Shown: positions 52,268-61,337, numbered from the stretch's first letter. The stretch: 64,000 bases of DNA from an uncultured Prevotellaceae bacterium (GCA_900315105.1 OMXX01000002.1:124001-188000), one strand, 5' to 3'. Numbers and translations: made by a program. Notes: a model not told the origin generated them from the sequence alone.

Positions 52268-52858
52268 TTGAAGTTCCTTATCGACGATAATATGACTCCG
52301 ATGACCGAGGAGCAGTTCAACGACTGCCTCTCAAGGGTCAGCGAGCAACGCCGTGAGAAGGTTCTGAAGTATAGATTCCAGGCAGGAAGAGAACAGAGCC
52401 TAAAAGCCTATATGCTTCTCCAGCGATTGCTAAAGGAAGAATACGGAATCACGGAGCCGCCCGTTTTCCGCGAGTTGGAGAACGGCAAACCAGTCATCGT
52501 CGGACATGAGGATATCCATTTCAACATGTCGCATTGCAAATACGCAGTTGCATGTGCAATAAGCAACAAGCCTGTCGGCATTGACGTAGAAAGGATTCAG
52601 GAGAAAGTGAAAGACGAACTTGCCCGCTATGTGCTTAGCGACAGCGAACTTGAAGACCTCACCCCACTGAAATTCACCCGCCTATGGACGATGAAGGAAG
52701 CCGTGGTGAAACTCACAGGCAGGGGAATAACGGGCAAGGAACAGCTCCGTCCGCTACTCGACGACTACTATAAAGGAAAAAGCCCTTGGCAAATAATCAC
52801 CAAGGACTTCCCTGAAAAGAATTATGCTGTTAGCATTTGCTATGAAAGCCAGAAATAA
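52268..52858 (+). CDS. 4'-phosphopantetheinyl transferase (Sfp type)
   Basis: About 196 residues. From the TTG at 52268 the protein begins with a strand (KFLIDDN) expected in the family, so TTG is preferred over the ATG at 52292. The Mg/CoA motifs are PVGIDVERI (about 107-115) and FTRLWTMKEAVVKLTGRG (about 137-154). It transfers phosphopantetheine from CoA to a carrier protein. No carrier-protein or synthase gene is nearby, so it may serve fatty-acid ACP or a distant cluster. Confidence 0.88.
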   Translation: MKFLIDDNMTPMTEEQFNDCLSRVSEQRREKVLKYRFQAGREQSLKAYMLLQRLLKEEYGITEPPVFRELENGKPVIVGHEDIHFNMSHCKYAVACAISNKPVGIDVERIQEKVKDELARYVLSDSELEDLTPLKFTRLWTMKEAVVKLTGRGITGKEQLRPLLDDYYKGKSPWQIITKDFPEKNYAVSICYESQK

Positions 52859-52944
52859 ACGAAAAAGCGAAGAATGAAGAAAGTTTAGCTCGGTGGCCAA
52901 AGGGACTTGCGAAGCTTGGTGAGCATTGCTAATAAAGCCTATTT

Positions 52945-53225
52945 AACGTGAGTTCGATGAATTTGTCTACATGTATATTATTGAATATCATGTAGTTGAA
53001 AGAGCTCTGAAGGAGCGATACCTAAAAGGGCAGTCCGTTAGGGCTGTTATATTTGCCGATATATGGGGGATGAGGTCTGTAGGACCGACACCTATTGTAT
53101 TTATCTATGTTTTAGGTGTCGCACTTACAGCGCTCCTTTAATCACACATATACCGAATAACAGCCCTTACGGACTGCCCTATTAGGTGTCGGGCTTTGGC
53201 TTTCCCTTGTCGTCGAACTCACGTT
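52945..53225. mobile_element. MITE-like repeat element, copy 4
   Basis: Ends AACGTGAGTTCGATGA (left) and AACGTGAGTTCGACGA (right, other strand), flanked by ATTT on both sides. The first half (GAAAGAGCTCTGAAGGAGCG, GGGCAGTCCGTTAGGGCTGT) and a later stretch (TACGGACTGCCCTATTAGGT) match copy 3; between them is an extra 60-70-base insert with its own AGGTGTCG/CGACACCT stem. A fragment GACTTGCGAAGCTTGGTGAGC lies just outside at 52909. Confidence 0.72.
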
Positions 53226-53325
53226 ATTTAAGTTACATTTTATCACGAAAAAAGGCTATGACCACCCTAAACGGCAATACAAACTCAAGTTCTTCATTCC
53301 CAGTTCTTCACTCTTCACTTGAATC
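53226..53325. repeat. core repeat copy 2 (ATTACATTTTATC...GGCTATGA)
   Basis: Matches the core at 28337-28437 over about 100 bases (TTACATTTTATC, GGCTATGA, ACGGCAATAC, AGTTCTTCACTCTTCACT), lying between MITE copy 4 and the LacI gene. Confidence 0.6.
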
Positions 53326-53333
53326 CTAAACTT

Positions 53334-54368
53334 CTAAGGCATCGGCTCCTTCGTAGTGCCGCGCACAACGAGGTTGCTTCTTACCACCTGCTTCTCAACG
53401 CGGTTTAGCGGAGTAATACCCTCAACCTTATTGATAAGGATATTTGCTGCCTGATGACCTATTTCATTTCCTCGCTGATCCATGGTAGTGAGCATAGGAT
53501 CACATGCCAAAGCACGCTCTCCATTGGTGAATCCGCAAACGCTTACATCGTCAGGAATCTTGAATCCGAGACGCTTTACTACATGGATAACTCCAATGGC
53601 GGTATCATCATTGATACAGAAGAACGCATCAGGCCTATCCTCTCTCTGCATCATCCCAGGAATCATCTGCTCTGCGAGTTCACGTGAATCACATTCCAAA
53701 ATGTAATCGTTGTTTATCTCCATATCGTGAAGACGAAGAGCATCCTTATAGCCATTCATCCTGTTCTTCACGATCTCAAGATGCAACGAACTTCCGCAAA
53801 AGGCAATTCGTTTGCAACCTGTGTCGATGAGATACTTTGTTGCCGTGAAAGCTCCGTGATAGTCGTCGATAACCACTCTGGAGGCATTCACACCGGTACA
53901 GATACGGTCAAAGAACACAAGAGGCATCTCATTGTTTATAATACGGATAAAGTGATCGTATTGCTTCGTGTTCTTTGATTGTGAAACGATTACACCGCAA
54001 ACTCTTGACCTGATAAAGTTGTCGCAAATCTTCACTTCACGATCAAACTGCTCCTTACTCTGTGCAACGATGATAGAGTACCCACGATTTGATGCTTCCT
54101 CCTCGATACCCGAAATAACGGTAGAGAAGAAATAATGCACTATCTCAGGCACAATGACACCTATGATTTTCTGTGACCTTGCCTTGGAATGACGCAAAGA
54201 CTCAGCAAGAACGTTTGACACAAAATTATGCTCCTTTGCATACTCCTGCACCATTTTCCTTCTTTTCTCACTAATACTTGGATTATCAGCCAATGCTCGT
54301 GAGACAGTTGCCACCGACACTCCCAGTGCCTTGGCAATATCCTTCATTGTTATCTGTGAATGTGGCAT
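53334..54368 (-). CDS. LacI family transcriptional regulator
   Basis: 344 residues. Helix-turn-helix and hinge: TMKDIAKALGVSVATVSRAL, then NPSISEKRRKMVQEYAKEHN. The sugar-binding periplasmic-protein-like domain follows (IGVIVPEIVHYFFSTVISGI, then AVFFINDDTAIG-like AFFCINDDTAIG and MTTMDQRGNEIGHQAANI). It is divergent from malQ and a likely controller of it, in a maltose/starch context. A GCAAACGTTAGC half-palindrome in the shared region resembles LacI-family operators. Confidence 0.93.
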   Translation of the reverse strand: MPHSQITMKDIAKALGVSVATVSRALADNPSISEKRRKMVQEYAKEHNFVSNVLAESLRHSKARSQKIIGVIVPEIVHYFFSTVISGIEEEASNRGYSIIVAQSKEQFDREVKICDNFIRSRVCGVIVSQSKNTKQYDHFIRIINNEMPLVFFDRICTGVNASRVVIDDYHGAFTATKYLIDTGCKRIAFCGSSLHLEIVKNRMNGYKDALRLHDMEINNDYILECDSRELAEQMIPGMMQREDRPDAFFCINDDTAIGVIHVVKRLGFKIPDDVSVCGFTNGERALACDPMLTTMDQRGNEIGHQAANILINKVEGITPLNRVEKQVVRSNLVVRGTTKEPMP

Positions 54369-54434
54369 AGTTTATATAGGGTTAATAAGTGATATTTTTA
54401 TGAACATTTTATATGAATATTATTGCTTTCGTGT

Positions 54435-54442
54435 GCAAATAT
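54435..54442 (-). promoter_or_regulatory. -7 box TATATTTG of the LacI gene
   Basis: The minus strand reads TATATTTGCACAC, 67 bases before the ATG at 54368. Confidence 0.6.
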
Positions 54443-54679
54443 ATGAAATTTTTCTCAAATGAAGAAATTTTTTGCATAAAATCTATAAGATACTGAATGA
54501 AATCGGTTGCGCAAAGGCAAGAAAAGCACAATATAACATTTTGAACGTGTTATTTTTCACGATTGCAGAAAATTTTTCCTTCAAAAATTTCAGTATTCAG
54601 ATTGAAATTAGTAATTTTGCGAGGAATAAAGACAAAGAATCCGGAAACAGGATTCTGTATAAAAAACGATTCCGTATTC

Positions 54680-54691
54680 GCAAACGTTAGC
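54680..54691. promoter_or_regulatory. candidate LacI-family operator GCAAACGTTAGC
   Basis: One mismatch from the family palindrome GCAAACGTTTGC, with the central CG expected, 56 bases before the malQ -7 box. Only one site was found. Confidence 0.4.
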
Positions 54692-54746
54692 AATGAGATA
54701 TCATGCATAACGGACAGCAAATTTGCGTATCTTAGGATATTATGTG

Positions 54747-54754
54747 TATTTTTG
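54747..54754 (+). promoter_or_regulatory. -7 box TATTTTTG of malQ
   Basis: TATTTTTGCAGAC, 39 bases before the preferred malQ ATG at 54793; it excludes the upstream ATG at 54742. Confidence 0.65.
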
Positions 54755-54792
54755 CAGACGGAACAAGAGGAAATAACAAATCAACATCTTTA

Positions 54793-57234
54793 ATGAATTA
54801 CTTCTATAGCACAGCATTCACCGAATGCATACACCGACACGAAATACAGGCTCTCGAAAAGAGCACATTCGATAAGACTCTCATCATCAGGGTACAGGCT
54901 CCACAGCTTCGTCCCAACCAGCGTCTTGCACTAAGCGGAGGCGTTGAAGAACTCGGCAACTGGCAGGAGCGCGAAGCCCTCAAGTGCCTATACACAGACG
55001 ATAACGAGTGGACCGCCGTAATCGATGCCACCAATCTCACTGGCAAGAGCATTGAGATGAAGTTTATCGTCGTTGACGATGACGAGAGCGTGCCTGTTAT
55101 ATGGGAAGCGCGTATGAACCGTGTTCTGTATATCCCTGAGATAGAGAGCGGACAGACCGAGACCTTGAACTTGGAAATGGCACACTTCCCTATCCCAGCC
55201 GACCGCATAGCAGGCACAGCCATTCCCGTTTTCTCTCTCCGTTCTGAAGGCAGCTTCGGAGTAGGCGACTTCGGCGACCTGAAGAAAATGGTGGATTGGG
55301 TATCGCTCACAGGGCAGCGCATCCTTCAGGTGCTACCAATCAACGACACCACCATCACACACACCTGGACAGACTCATATCCCTATTCCGCTATCAGCAT
55401 CTTCGCCCTTCATCCGCAATATGCTGATTTCCGACAGCTTCCTCCTCTGAAAGACTGGAAGAAAGCCACAGAGTTTGAAAAACTCAGAAAAGAGCTCAAC
55501 GCCCTTCCGCAAATCGACTACGAGCGCGTGAACAATGCCAAGAACGAGTATCTGCATCTCCTTTTCGAGCAGGAAGGCAAGACGGTACTCGCATCCGAGG
55601 AATACAAGCAATGGTTCAAGGAAGAAGAGCAATGGCTCGTGCCCTACGCTCAATACAGCGTTCTGCGTGACACCTACGGCACAGCCAACTTCTCTGAATG
55701 GCGCGACCATAACACATGGAACGAGGCTGACCGTAAATCGCTTACCAACCCTCGCAGCAAGGCATACAAGGCGGCATCCTATTATTATTATATCCAGTTC
55801 ATCCTTGCGCAGCAGATGATTTCCGCCCATAAATATGCGCAGGCTCACAAGGTGGCATTGAAAGGCGATATCCCTATCGGCGTAAACCGCTACGGCTGTG
55901 ATGTGTGGATGGAGCCACGCTATTTCAACCTCAACGGACAGACAGGCGCACCGCCAGATGACTTCTCAGTAAACGGACAGAACTGGGGATTCCCTACCTA
56001 TAACTGGGACGAGATGCTGAAGGACGACTGCCAGTGGTGGATTCGCCGTTTCCAGAACATGGCAAAATACTTCGATGCCTACCGCATCGACCATGTGCTC
56101 GGTTTCTTCCGTATCTGGGAGATACCAATCCATAGCGTCCACGGACTTCTCGGACAGTTCCAGCCATCGCTCGGAATGACACGACAGGAGGTAGAGCAAT
56201 ACGGACTTGAATGGCAGGAGGATTTCTTCCTCAACCCATTCATAACCGACTGGGTATTAGAGCGTCTGTTCGGTGAAAATGCCGAATATGTAAAGAACAC
56301 CTTCCTTGAGCCCTGGCACGATGACACATACCGTTTCCGCGAGGGATTCAAGACGCAGAGGGAGGTGGAGGCATACTTCAAGACACACACGGCCCCTCCC
56401 CAGCCCTCCCGAGGGAGGGAGTCTTTAGATACAATAATACAATCCAATAATCCCTCCCACTCGGGGGAGATGGAGGGGGGCATCTACTCCCTCCAGAGCA
56501 ACGTGCTATTCCTTGTTGACCACAAGAATCCCGACCTCGTACACCCACGCATCTCAGCACAGTTGGATACCTGTTACGAGACGCTATGGGAGCACGACAA
56601 ATACAACTTCAACCGTCTGTATAACGATTATTTCTATCGTCGCAACAATCAGTTCTGGTATGAGGAGGCGATGAAGAAACTCCCACGACTTGTGGATGCG
56701 ACAAAGATGCTCGTATGTGCCGAAGACCTCGGTATGGTGCCTGAATGTGTGGCATGGGTAATCAACCAGCTAAACATCCTCTCGCTCGAAATCCAGTCAA
56801 TGCCGAAGGACCCGCAAGTCCCATTCGGAATACTCGACCGTAACCCATTCCTATCCGTCTGCACCATCTCCAGTCACGACACCGCCACCCTGCGAATGTG
56901 GTGGGATGAGGACGAGGAACGCACACAGAACTATTGGGAGTGGTCACTTGGGCATGAGGGCAAAGCCCCCCACCCGCTCACACCGGATATTGCCACGGAG
57001 ATAGTCAGCAACCACCTCGCCTGTCCTTCCATGCTCTGCATCCTCACGCTTCAGGATTGGCTCGCAACCGATGCCGATTTGCGCCTTGCCGATGCCAATG
57101 CCGAGCGCATCAACATCCCAGCCAATCCAAGGCACTACTGGCGCTATCGCATGCACCTCACCCTCGAACAGCTCATACAAGCAACCGAGTTCAACGAGAA
57201 TGTAAAGGAGATGATTGCTTCGACAAGGAAATAA
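54793..57234 (+). CDS. malQ: 4-alpha-glucanotransferase with CBM20 module and an in-frame repeat insertion
   Basis: 813 residues from the ATG at 54793. The N-terminus FYSTAFTECIHRHEIQ corresponds to the linker between two CBM20 modules of longer Bacteroidetes MalQ proteins; only one module (LRPNQRLALSGGVEELGNWQ, about 37-110) is left. The GH77 barrel follows (SLRSEGSFGVGDFGDLKKMV, AYRIDHVLGFFRIW, VCAEDLGMVPECV, SSHDTATLRMWW). A 31-residue stretch after VEAYFKTH (APPQPSRGRE...HSGEMEGG) is alien and comes from a GC-rich palindromic repeat. The enzyme transfers maltodextrin units in starch and glycogen use. Confidence 0.92.
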   Translation: MNYFYSTAFTECIHRHEIQALEKSTFDKTLIIRVQAPQLRPNQRLALSGGVEELGNWQEREALKCLYTDDNEWTAVIDATNLTGKSIEMKFIVVDDDESVPVIWEARMNRVLYIPEIESGQTETLNLEMAHFPIPADRIAGTAIPVFSLRSEGSFGVGDFGDLKKMVDWVSLTGQRILQVLPINDTTITHTWTDSYPYSAISIFALHPQYADFRQLPPLKDWKKATEFEKLRKELNALPQIDYERVNNAKNEYLHLLFEQEGKTVLASEEYKQWFKEEEQWLVPYAQYSVLRDTYGTANFSEWRDHNTWNEADRKSLTNPRSKAYKAASYYYYIQFILAQQMISAHKYAQAHKVALKGDIPIGVNRYGCDVWMEPRYFNLNGQTGAPPDDFSVNGQNWGFPTYNWDEMLKDDCQWWIRRFQNMAKYFDAYRIDHVLGFFRIWEIPIHSVHGLLGQFQPSLGMTRQEVEQYGLEWQEDFFLNPFITDWVLERLFGENAEYVKNTFLEPWHDDTYRFREGFKTQREVEAYFKTHTAPPQPSRGRESLDTIIQSNNPSHSGEMEGGIYSLQSNVLFLVDHKNPDLVHPRISAQLDTCYETLWEHDKYNFNRLYNDYFYRRNNQFWYEEAMKKLPRLVDATKMLVCAEDLGMVPECVAWVINQLNILSLEIQSMPKDPQVPFGILDRNPFLSVCTISSHDTATLRMWWDEDEERTQNYWEWSLGHEGKAPHPLTPDIATEIVSNHLACPSMLCILTLQDWLATDADLRLADANAERINIPANPRHYWRYRMHLTLEQLIQATEFNENVKEMIASTRK
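56388..56481. repeat. GC-rich palindromic repeat inserted in frame inside malQ
   Basis: Left arm CCCCTCCCCAGCCCTCCCGA (from 56392) pairs with the right arm TCGGGGGAGATGGAGGGGGG (56461-56480); the centre is AT-rich. Length about 93 bases, a multiple of three, without stop codons in the malQ frame. Confidence 0.75.
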
Positions 57235-57946
57235 AGCCTAAACAGGATTATTCATAGTCCCTCCCAATAGAGCATATCCAGATGGGGGGGGGACTATGCC
57301 TAAGATGAGGTACGCTAACACTATATTCCTTATTGTTACCTGTTACCTGTTACTGCAAGGTTAGAAGTGCTGTTGTGCCTTCGCTCTGCCTTCGTTATGC
57401 CTTCGCTCTGCCTTCGCTCCAATCGATGGAGTATCAACGGACTTACAACGGACTTACAACGGAACTACAACGGACCTACATTGGAGGAAGCAGAAAGTTT
57501 CCAAAGAATCTCATTGAAGCCTGTATTAAGTTTGGGGGATGGTTTAGGAATGTTTTTCACGTTTTACATCGTTTTTCAAGCATACAGAGTAGGGCGAATC
57601 AGCCAGAAATCAATGCTTGTTGTTATGCTATTGAGACTATCAGCCGCCTATACTCAGCTTTACAACTTACACATAACAGCCTCATTATCTTTATCTTGGG
57701 TAGTTCAGAACTATAATATAGCCTCGCTCAACAAGCAAGCAAAATCACGACCAGTAACAGATAACAGGTAACAATAAGGATTTTAGTGCATGCCAAAATT
57801 TTACAGAATTATTCTAAGGAGTTTATATACCTTATTATATATATAAATAATAAATATAGGCAGCTGCTTACACTATTTTTCTTATTGTTACCTGTTACCC
57901 GTTACTCATACCCAAACGCCAATAAGTTCAAAAGGCAAATAATATG
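57235..57946. repeat. gene-free stretch with decamer and GTTACCTGTTACC repeats
   Basis: Contains ACTTACAACGG/CTACAACGG decamers (57440-57480), the complement of the TCCGTTGTAA family, and a GTTACCTGTTACCTGTTACTG block (57335) whose complement CAGTAACAGATAACAGGTAAC is at 57750; another copy is at 57888. Overlapping open frames here (127 and 134 codons) have no family features and are not called. Confidence 0.5.
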
Positions 57947-57994
57947 AATGCCGCTTATGGTATTGCTCTTTTACGAACTACCATAAGCGGCATT
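57947..57994. terminator. perfect 16-bp hairpin AATGCCGCTTATGGTA
   Basis: Left arm 57947-57962, right arm 57979-57994. Related to the hairpin at 35221-35262; it lies beyond the stop of the outer-membrane protein gene and may end its transcript. Confidence 0.6.
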
Positions 57995-58000
57995 AGTATT

Positions 58001-58033
58001 TAACATCCTTCCATTGGGGAAGGGTTGGTTAGG
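58001..58033. repeat. diverged copy of the groESL-type repeat
   Basis: TAACATCCTTCC...GGAAGGGTTGGTTAGG resembles the right arms at 31912 and 38750. Confidence 0.55.
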
Positions 58034-58038
58034 TCTTT

Positions 58039-58668
58039 TTAGAAATAGAATCTTGGACCGATAGTGAATCTAATTGAGGCAGAACCATCAGTAACAGGTT
58101 CTGCATCCTCCTCTTCCCATTTATCCATAGCAAAAAGAAAAATACAAATAACACGTACACCTGCAGCTATTCCAAAGTGCTTAGAGAAGCGTTTCTGAAC
58201 CTCCCCCTGTGCAAATATGCCCATCAAGTTATCTACAGTATTCTTCCCCATGCGAGCCGAATCATACTTTATCCATCCGGCTCCAAGACCAGAGGAAAAA
58301 TTCAATGTCCAACTATCGTATGATTTTGCATAGACAAAAGAAGGCCCTAAGAAATGCGTACGAAAATTATCCTTATTTCCACACTCCGCCATATACTCCA
58401 AACCGACACCTACTCCAGGCTTGAAAACGTACTCATAACTAAGAGAGTAGCCAGGACCGAAACCACCAGCAGGAAAATTATGACGGTACCATCCACAATT
58501 GAAATCGGTCTTCACACAACTGTGTTTACCGCCGAAACCGAAATTATCGTCATAAGATTCATGTGGTACAGAAACAAAATCCTTTTCCTCAGAATCTTCC
58601 GTCTGAGCATTAGACATAGAGAAACTGCCTAACACCAACGCTACGCTCAACAAGAATTTTCTATTCAT
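58039..58668 (-). CDS. outer-membrane beta-barrel protein (small, secreted)
   Basis: 209 residues with signal peptide (KFLLSVALVLGSFSMSNAQ). The mature part alternates hydrophobic and polar residues with aromatic ends (FGPGYSLSYEYVFKPGVGVG, SWTLNFSSGLGAGWIKYDSA) and finishes SIRFTIGPRFYF, a C-terminal Phe typical of outer-membrane barrels. It is a tandem paralogue of the gene upstream on the same strand (10 bases apart). Function unknown. Confidence 0.8.
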   Translation of the reverse strand: MNRKFLLSVALVLGSFSMSNAQTEDSEEKDFVSVPHESYDDNFGFGGKHSCVKTDFNCGWYRHNFPAGGFGPGYSLSYEYVFKPGVGVGLEYMAECGNKDNFRTHFLGPSFVYAKSYDSWTLNFSSGLGAGWIKYDSARMGKNTVDNLMGIFAQGEVQKRFSKHFGIAAGVRVICIFLFAMDKWEEEDAEPVTDGSASIRFTIGPRFYF

Positions 58669-58678
58669 AATCCTATTT

Positions 58679-59251
58679 TTAGAAATAGAATCGAGGACCG
58701 ATAGTGAATCTAAATGATCCAGTACCTGTCATATCACCATCATCTGATACTGATGTTGTGATATCCAACACACGAATTCCCGCTGCTATGCCGAAGTGAT
58801 CTGAGAAACGCTTCTGAGCCTCAACCTGAGCATAATAGCCAAAGCCGTTATCATCATAATGGCCCATACGATATGAATCATAATTGATCTTGCCCAATCC
58901 GAGACCTACGGAATAGCTGAATGTCCAACTTCCGAATGATCCTGCATATACAGCAGAAGGACCTATGAATTGTGTCTTTATATCATCCTCATTTCCGTTC
59001 TCCATTATGTAATTCAATCCGAAGCCTACTCCTGGTTTGAACACATGCTCATAACTAACTGAGAAACCTGTACCGAAAATACCACGATGACTATCTCCAT
59101 ATCTGTCCTCAAACTTAGAGATGAACCATCCACAGTTAAAGTCAGCCTTCACACTATTGTGCTTTCCGCCATAACCTGCCACATACTGGGCATTAGCAAC
59201 TGAAACACCACACAGCATCATCGCTGCTACCAATAAAGCCTTTGTCTTCAT
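58679..59251 (-). CDS. outer-membrane beta-barrel protein (small, secreted), paralogue
   Basis: 190 residues, signal peptide ending SVANAQ. It shares with its neighbour GFSVSYEHVFKPGVGFGLNY, SWTFSYSVGLGLGKINYDSY, RFSDHFGIAAGIRVLDI and the end SFRFTIGPRFYF, so the two came from a tandem duplication. It is first in the two-gene transcript, with promoter box at 59300-59307. Probably an eight-stranded barrel; ligand unknown. Confidence 0.82.
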   Translation of the reverse strand: MKTKALLVAAMMLCGVSVANAQYVAGYGGKHNSVKADFNCGWFISKFEDRYGDSHRGIFGTGFSVSYEHVFKPGVGFGLNYIMENGNEDDIKTQFIGPSAVYAGSFGSWTFSYSVGLGLGKINYDSYRMGHYDDNGFGYYAQVEAQKRFSDHFGIAAGIRVLDITTSVSDDGDMTGTGSFRFTIGPRFYF

Positions 59252-59299
59252 AAATCTTAATTACAAATACATTTTTATACGTTTACACGAATTACCGCG

Positions 59300-59307
59300 C
59301 AAAGATA
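59300..59307 (-). promoter_or_regulatory. -7 box TATCTTTG of the outer-membrane protein pair
   Basis: The minus strand reads TATCTTTGCGCG, 49 bases before the ATG at 59251. Confidence 0.6.
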
Positions 59308-59342
59308 CACTTTTTTCAATGAATAGCCAAATAATCCTACCT

Positions 59343-60224
59343 TTATTTTTCTGAATCGTCAAGAATTTCATCCTCTGCATCTGCTCCTTGTTCGCTACTG
59401 AAAGAAAGGTGGCCGATGCTGACATCATTATATTTATCACCCGGATATACCTTGAGAATCTTGAAAGTCAGTTCTACAGGCTCTCCCTGCGCCTTTGGTG
59501 AGATAGAAGCAACAACATCAAAAAAAAATGGCACATAAGGGGTATCTTCCAAGTCGAATGTCTTATAAGGCTGTCCGTCAACAATCAACTGCATCTTGGC
59601 TACACGACCATGATTCTTCCATTGCTTCTCCGTATGGCAATAGCCGTTAATAACACTAATGCCGTTAATCGGACGCTTACCTAATCTGAAGACACAAGTC
59701 ACGCTCGCTCCCTCTGCTTCGCCTACAGCCGAGCACCACGGCTTATATACCCCACCTCCTACAACCTCCTTCACATCATCTTTCCTTCCCTCATTATAAG
59801 ATACGGATGATGCATATACAGAATCAGGCCAAAGACCATACCAGTCAAGATCACCTGTGCCATAGAAATCGCCATAAGCAGGAACTAAAGCGGAAGAATC
59901 AGCTATGAGCTCAGAATCACCATCCAAGCCCCAGAACTGATTTCCGAAATAAGCCCTAACCAAGGCACGGGCAAGAACTGGCAGTTCCTCCCGATCTTTT
60001 TCTTCCTCTACTATAAGATTCCACATCTTCATCTCCTCAGCCGTAGGGAATTTACGCGAACAGAGGTCAGGAATAAGCGTCTCAAGCAACTTGTTCTCTT
60101 CTTCCACCATTGCCAGCGAGTCTTTAGGCTCTACGGAACCTACAGCCGATTGAGCAACAGCAAACCTCTGACCGCCCCAAGCAGCCAAGACCACAGAAAA
60201 CAAGAAGAAAAGATATCGTTTCAT
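59343..60224 (-). CDS. secreted protein with NADase-type glycan-binding (discoidin-like) domain
   Basis: 293 residues with signal peptide to VAQSA. The second half (about 165-275) resembles the lectin-like domain that accompanies bacterial NADase toxins: KPWCSAVGEAEGASVTCVFR, GISVINGYCHTEKQWKNHGR, then TFDLEDTPYVPFFFDV and VYPGDKYNDVSIGHLSF. The first half is helical and acidic, not recognised. No NADase catalytic domain is present. It may bind a glycan at the surface; it ends with an acidic tail (EQGADAEDEILDDSEK). Confidence 0.72.
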   Translation of the reverse strand: MKRYLFFLFSVVLAAWGGQRFAVAQSAVGSVEPKDSLAMVEEENKLLETLIPDLCSRKFPTAEEMKMWNLIVEEEKDREELPVLARALVRAYFGNQFWGLDGDSELIADSSALVPAYGDFYGTGDLDWYGLWPDSVYASSVSYNEGRKDDVKEVVGGGVYKPWCSAVGEAEGASVTCVFRLGKRPINGISVINGYCHTEKQWKNHGRVAKMQLIVDGQPYKTFDLEDTPYVPFFFDVVASISPKAQGEPVELTFKILKVYPGDKYNDVSIGHLSFSSEQGADAEDEILDDSEK

Positions 60225-60252
60225 AGGATATGAGTTTTTATTTATTCGGATA

Positions 60253-60260
60253 CAAAAGTA
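60253..60260 (-). promoter_or_regulatory. -7 box TACTTTTG of the glycan-binding protein gene
   Basis: The minus strand reads TTACTTTTGTATCCG, 29 bases before the ATG at 60224. Confidence 0.6.
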
Positions 60261-60428
60261 ATGTTTTTAGGGCAAACCACCAAGCATTGTCTTCAATTTC
60301 ATGTATATCATAGCAGAAAAAAGCAGGGAAACATCAATTTCGAGGGCTTTTTCATAGTAAAACGGGCAATTTTTAGTTAATAGAAGTTAAATTCGTATTG
60401 AAAATTTGGTCAGTTCAAAATAACAATC

Positions 60429-60436
60429 TATCTTTG
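60429..60436 (+). promoter_or_regulatory. -7 box TATCTTTG of the ABC operon
   Basis: TATCTTTGCACTG, 76 bases before the ABC ATPase ATG; a GTCATA/TATGAC hairpin (60440-60457) opens the leader. Confidence 0.65.
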
Positions 60437-60511
60437 CACTGTCATACTTCACTATGACACCATGTAAGTATATCAACAAACAATACAAAAAACTTCAAAA
60501 ACAGAACAGAT

Positions 60512-61333
60512 ATGATACAGATTCAAAACCTGACTTTCGGCTACAAAAGCTCAAAGGAGAATGTACTTGAGAACGTGAACCTTCAGTTAAACCCAGGTTC
60601 CATAGTAGGACTGCTCGGCAAGAACGGTACTGGTAAGACAACGCTTCTTAACCTTATCACCGGACAGCTTTTTGCTAAGGAAGGCGTGATTACCATCGAT
60701 GACGAAAACGTAAAGACCAAGAGCAAGTCAATTCTTGAGAAACTATATTTCATCCCAGAGGAACTTATAGTGCCAAACCTCTCTCTTGAGAACTTCATCA
60801 AGCTGTATAGTCCTTTCTACAAGGATTATAGTCAGGAGGTAATGGACGAGTGTATGCGCGAGTTCGACCTCAAATCAGAAAAGAAGAGCCTCAACAAGCT
60901 CTCTATGGGTACTAAGAAGAAGATGATGATATGCTTCGCAATAGCTACCAACGTGCCTTATCTGCTTATGGATGAGCCTACCAACGGACTTGACATTCCT
61001 TCAAAGCGCATCTTCCGCAAGCTCATAAACAGCCACATGACCGAGAACCGCACAATCCTCATCTCTACCCATCAGGTTCACGATGTAGAGAAGATGGTTG
61101 ACCACATAGTCATCGTTGGAGAAAAGGATCTTCTCGTAAACGATACGACAGAAGGACTTAGCCAGAAATACACTTTCGGCACAATGCCAAAGGGTGAGGT
61201 GATATATTCAGAGAAGAGCCTTGAGGGAGATCTCTGTGTGGCTCGCCGTACAGAGTCGGAAGAAGAGACTCCTGTAAGCCTTGAACTTCTCTTCGAGGCA
61301 GTAAACGCAAATCCTAACGCTTTTAAGAAATAA
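60512..61333 (+). CDS. ABC transporter ATP-binding protein
   Basis: 273 residues. Walker A GLLGKNGTGKTTLLNLITGQ (about 33-52), signature LNKLSMGTKKKMM (LSMGT in place of LSGGQ), Walker B YLLMDEPTNGLD and the H-loop ISTHQVHDVEKM are all present. It powers a transporter formed with membrane proteins encoded next. The set resembles YtrABCD-type exporters in which a GntR regulator of the YtrA type accompanies the ATPase, and such a regulator closes this operon. Confidence 0.93.
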   Translation: MIQIQNLTFGYKSSKENVLENVNLQLNPGSIVGLLGKNGTGKTTLLNLITGQLFAKEGVITIDDENVKTKSKSILEKLYFIPEELIVPNLSLENFIKLYSPFYKDYSQEVMDECMREFDLKSEKKSLNKLSMGTKKKMMICFAIATNVPYLLMDEPTNGLDIPSKRIFRKLINSHMTENRTILISTHQVHDVEKMVDHIVIVGEKDLLVNDTTEGLSQKYTFGTMPKGEVIYSEKSLEGDLCVARRTESEEETPVSLELLFEAVNANPNAFKK

Positions 61334-61337
61334 GTCT

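Noticed and set aside
57333..57771. Two overlapping open frames of 127 and 134 codons
   Set aside because: They overlap each other in different frames, run through decamer repeats and have no recognisable domain, promoter box or signal peptide.
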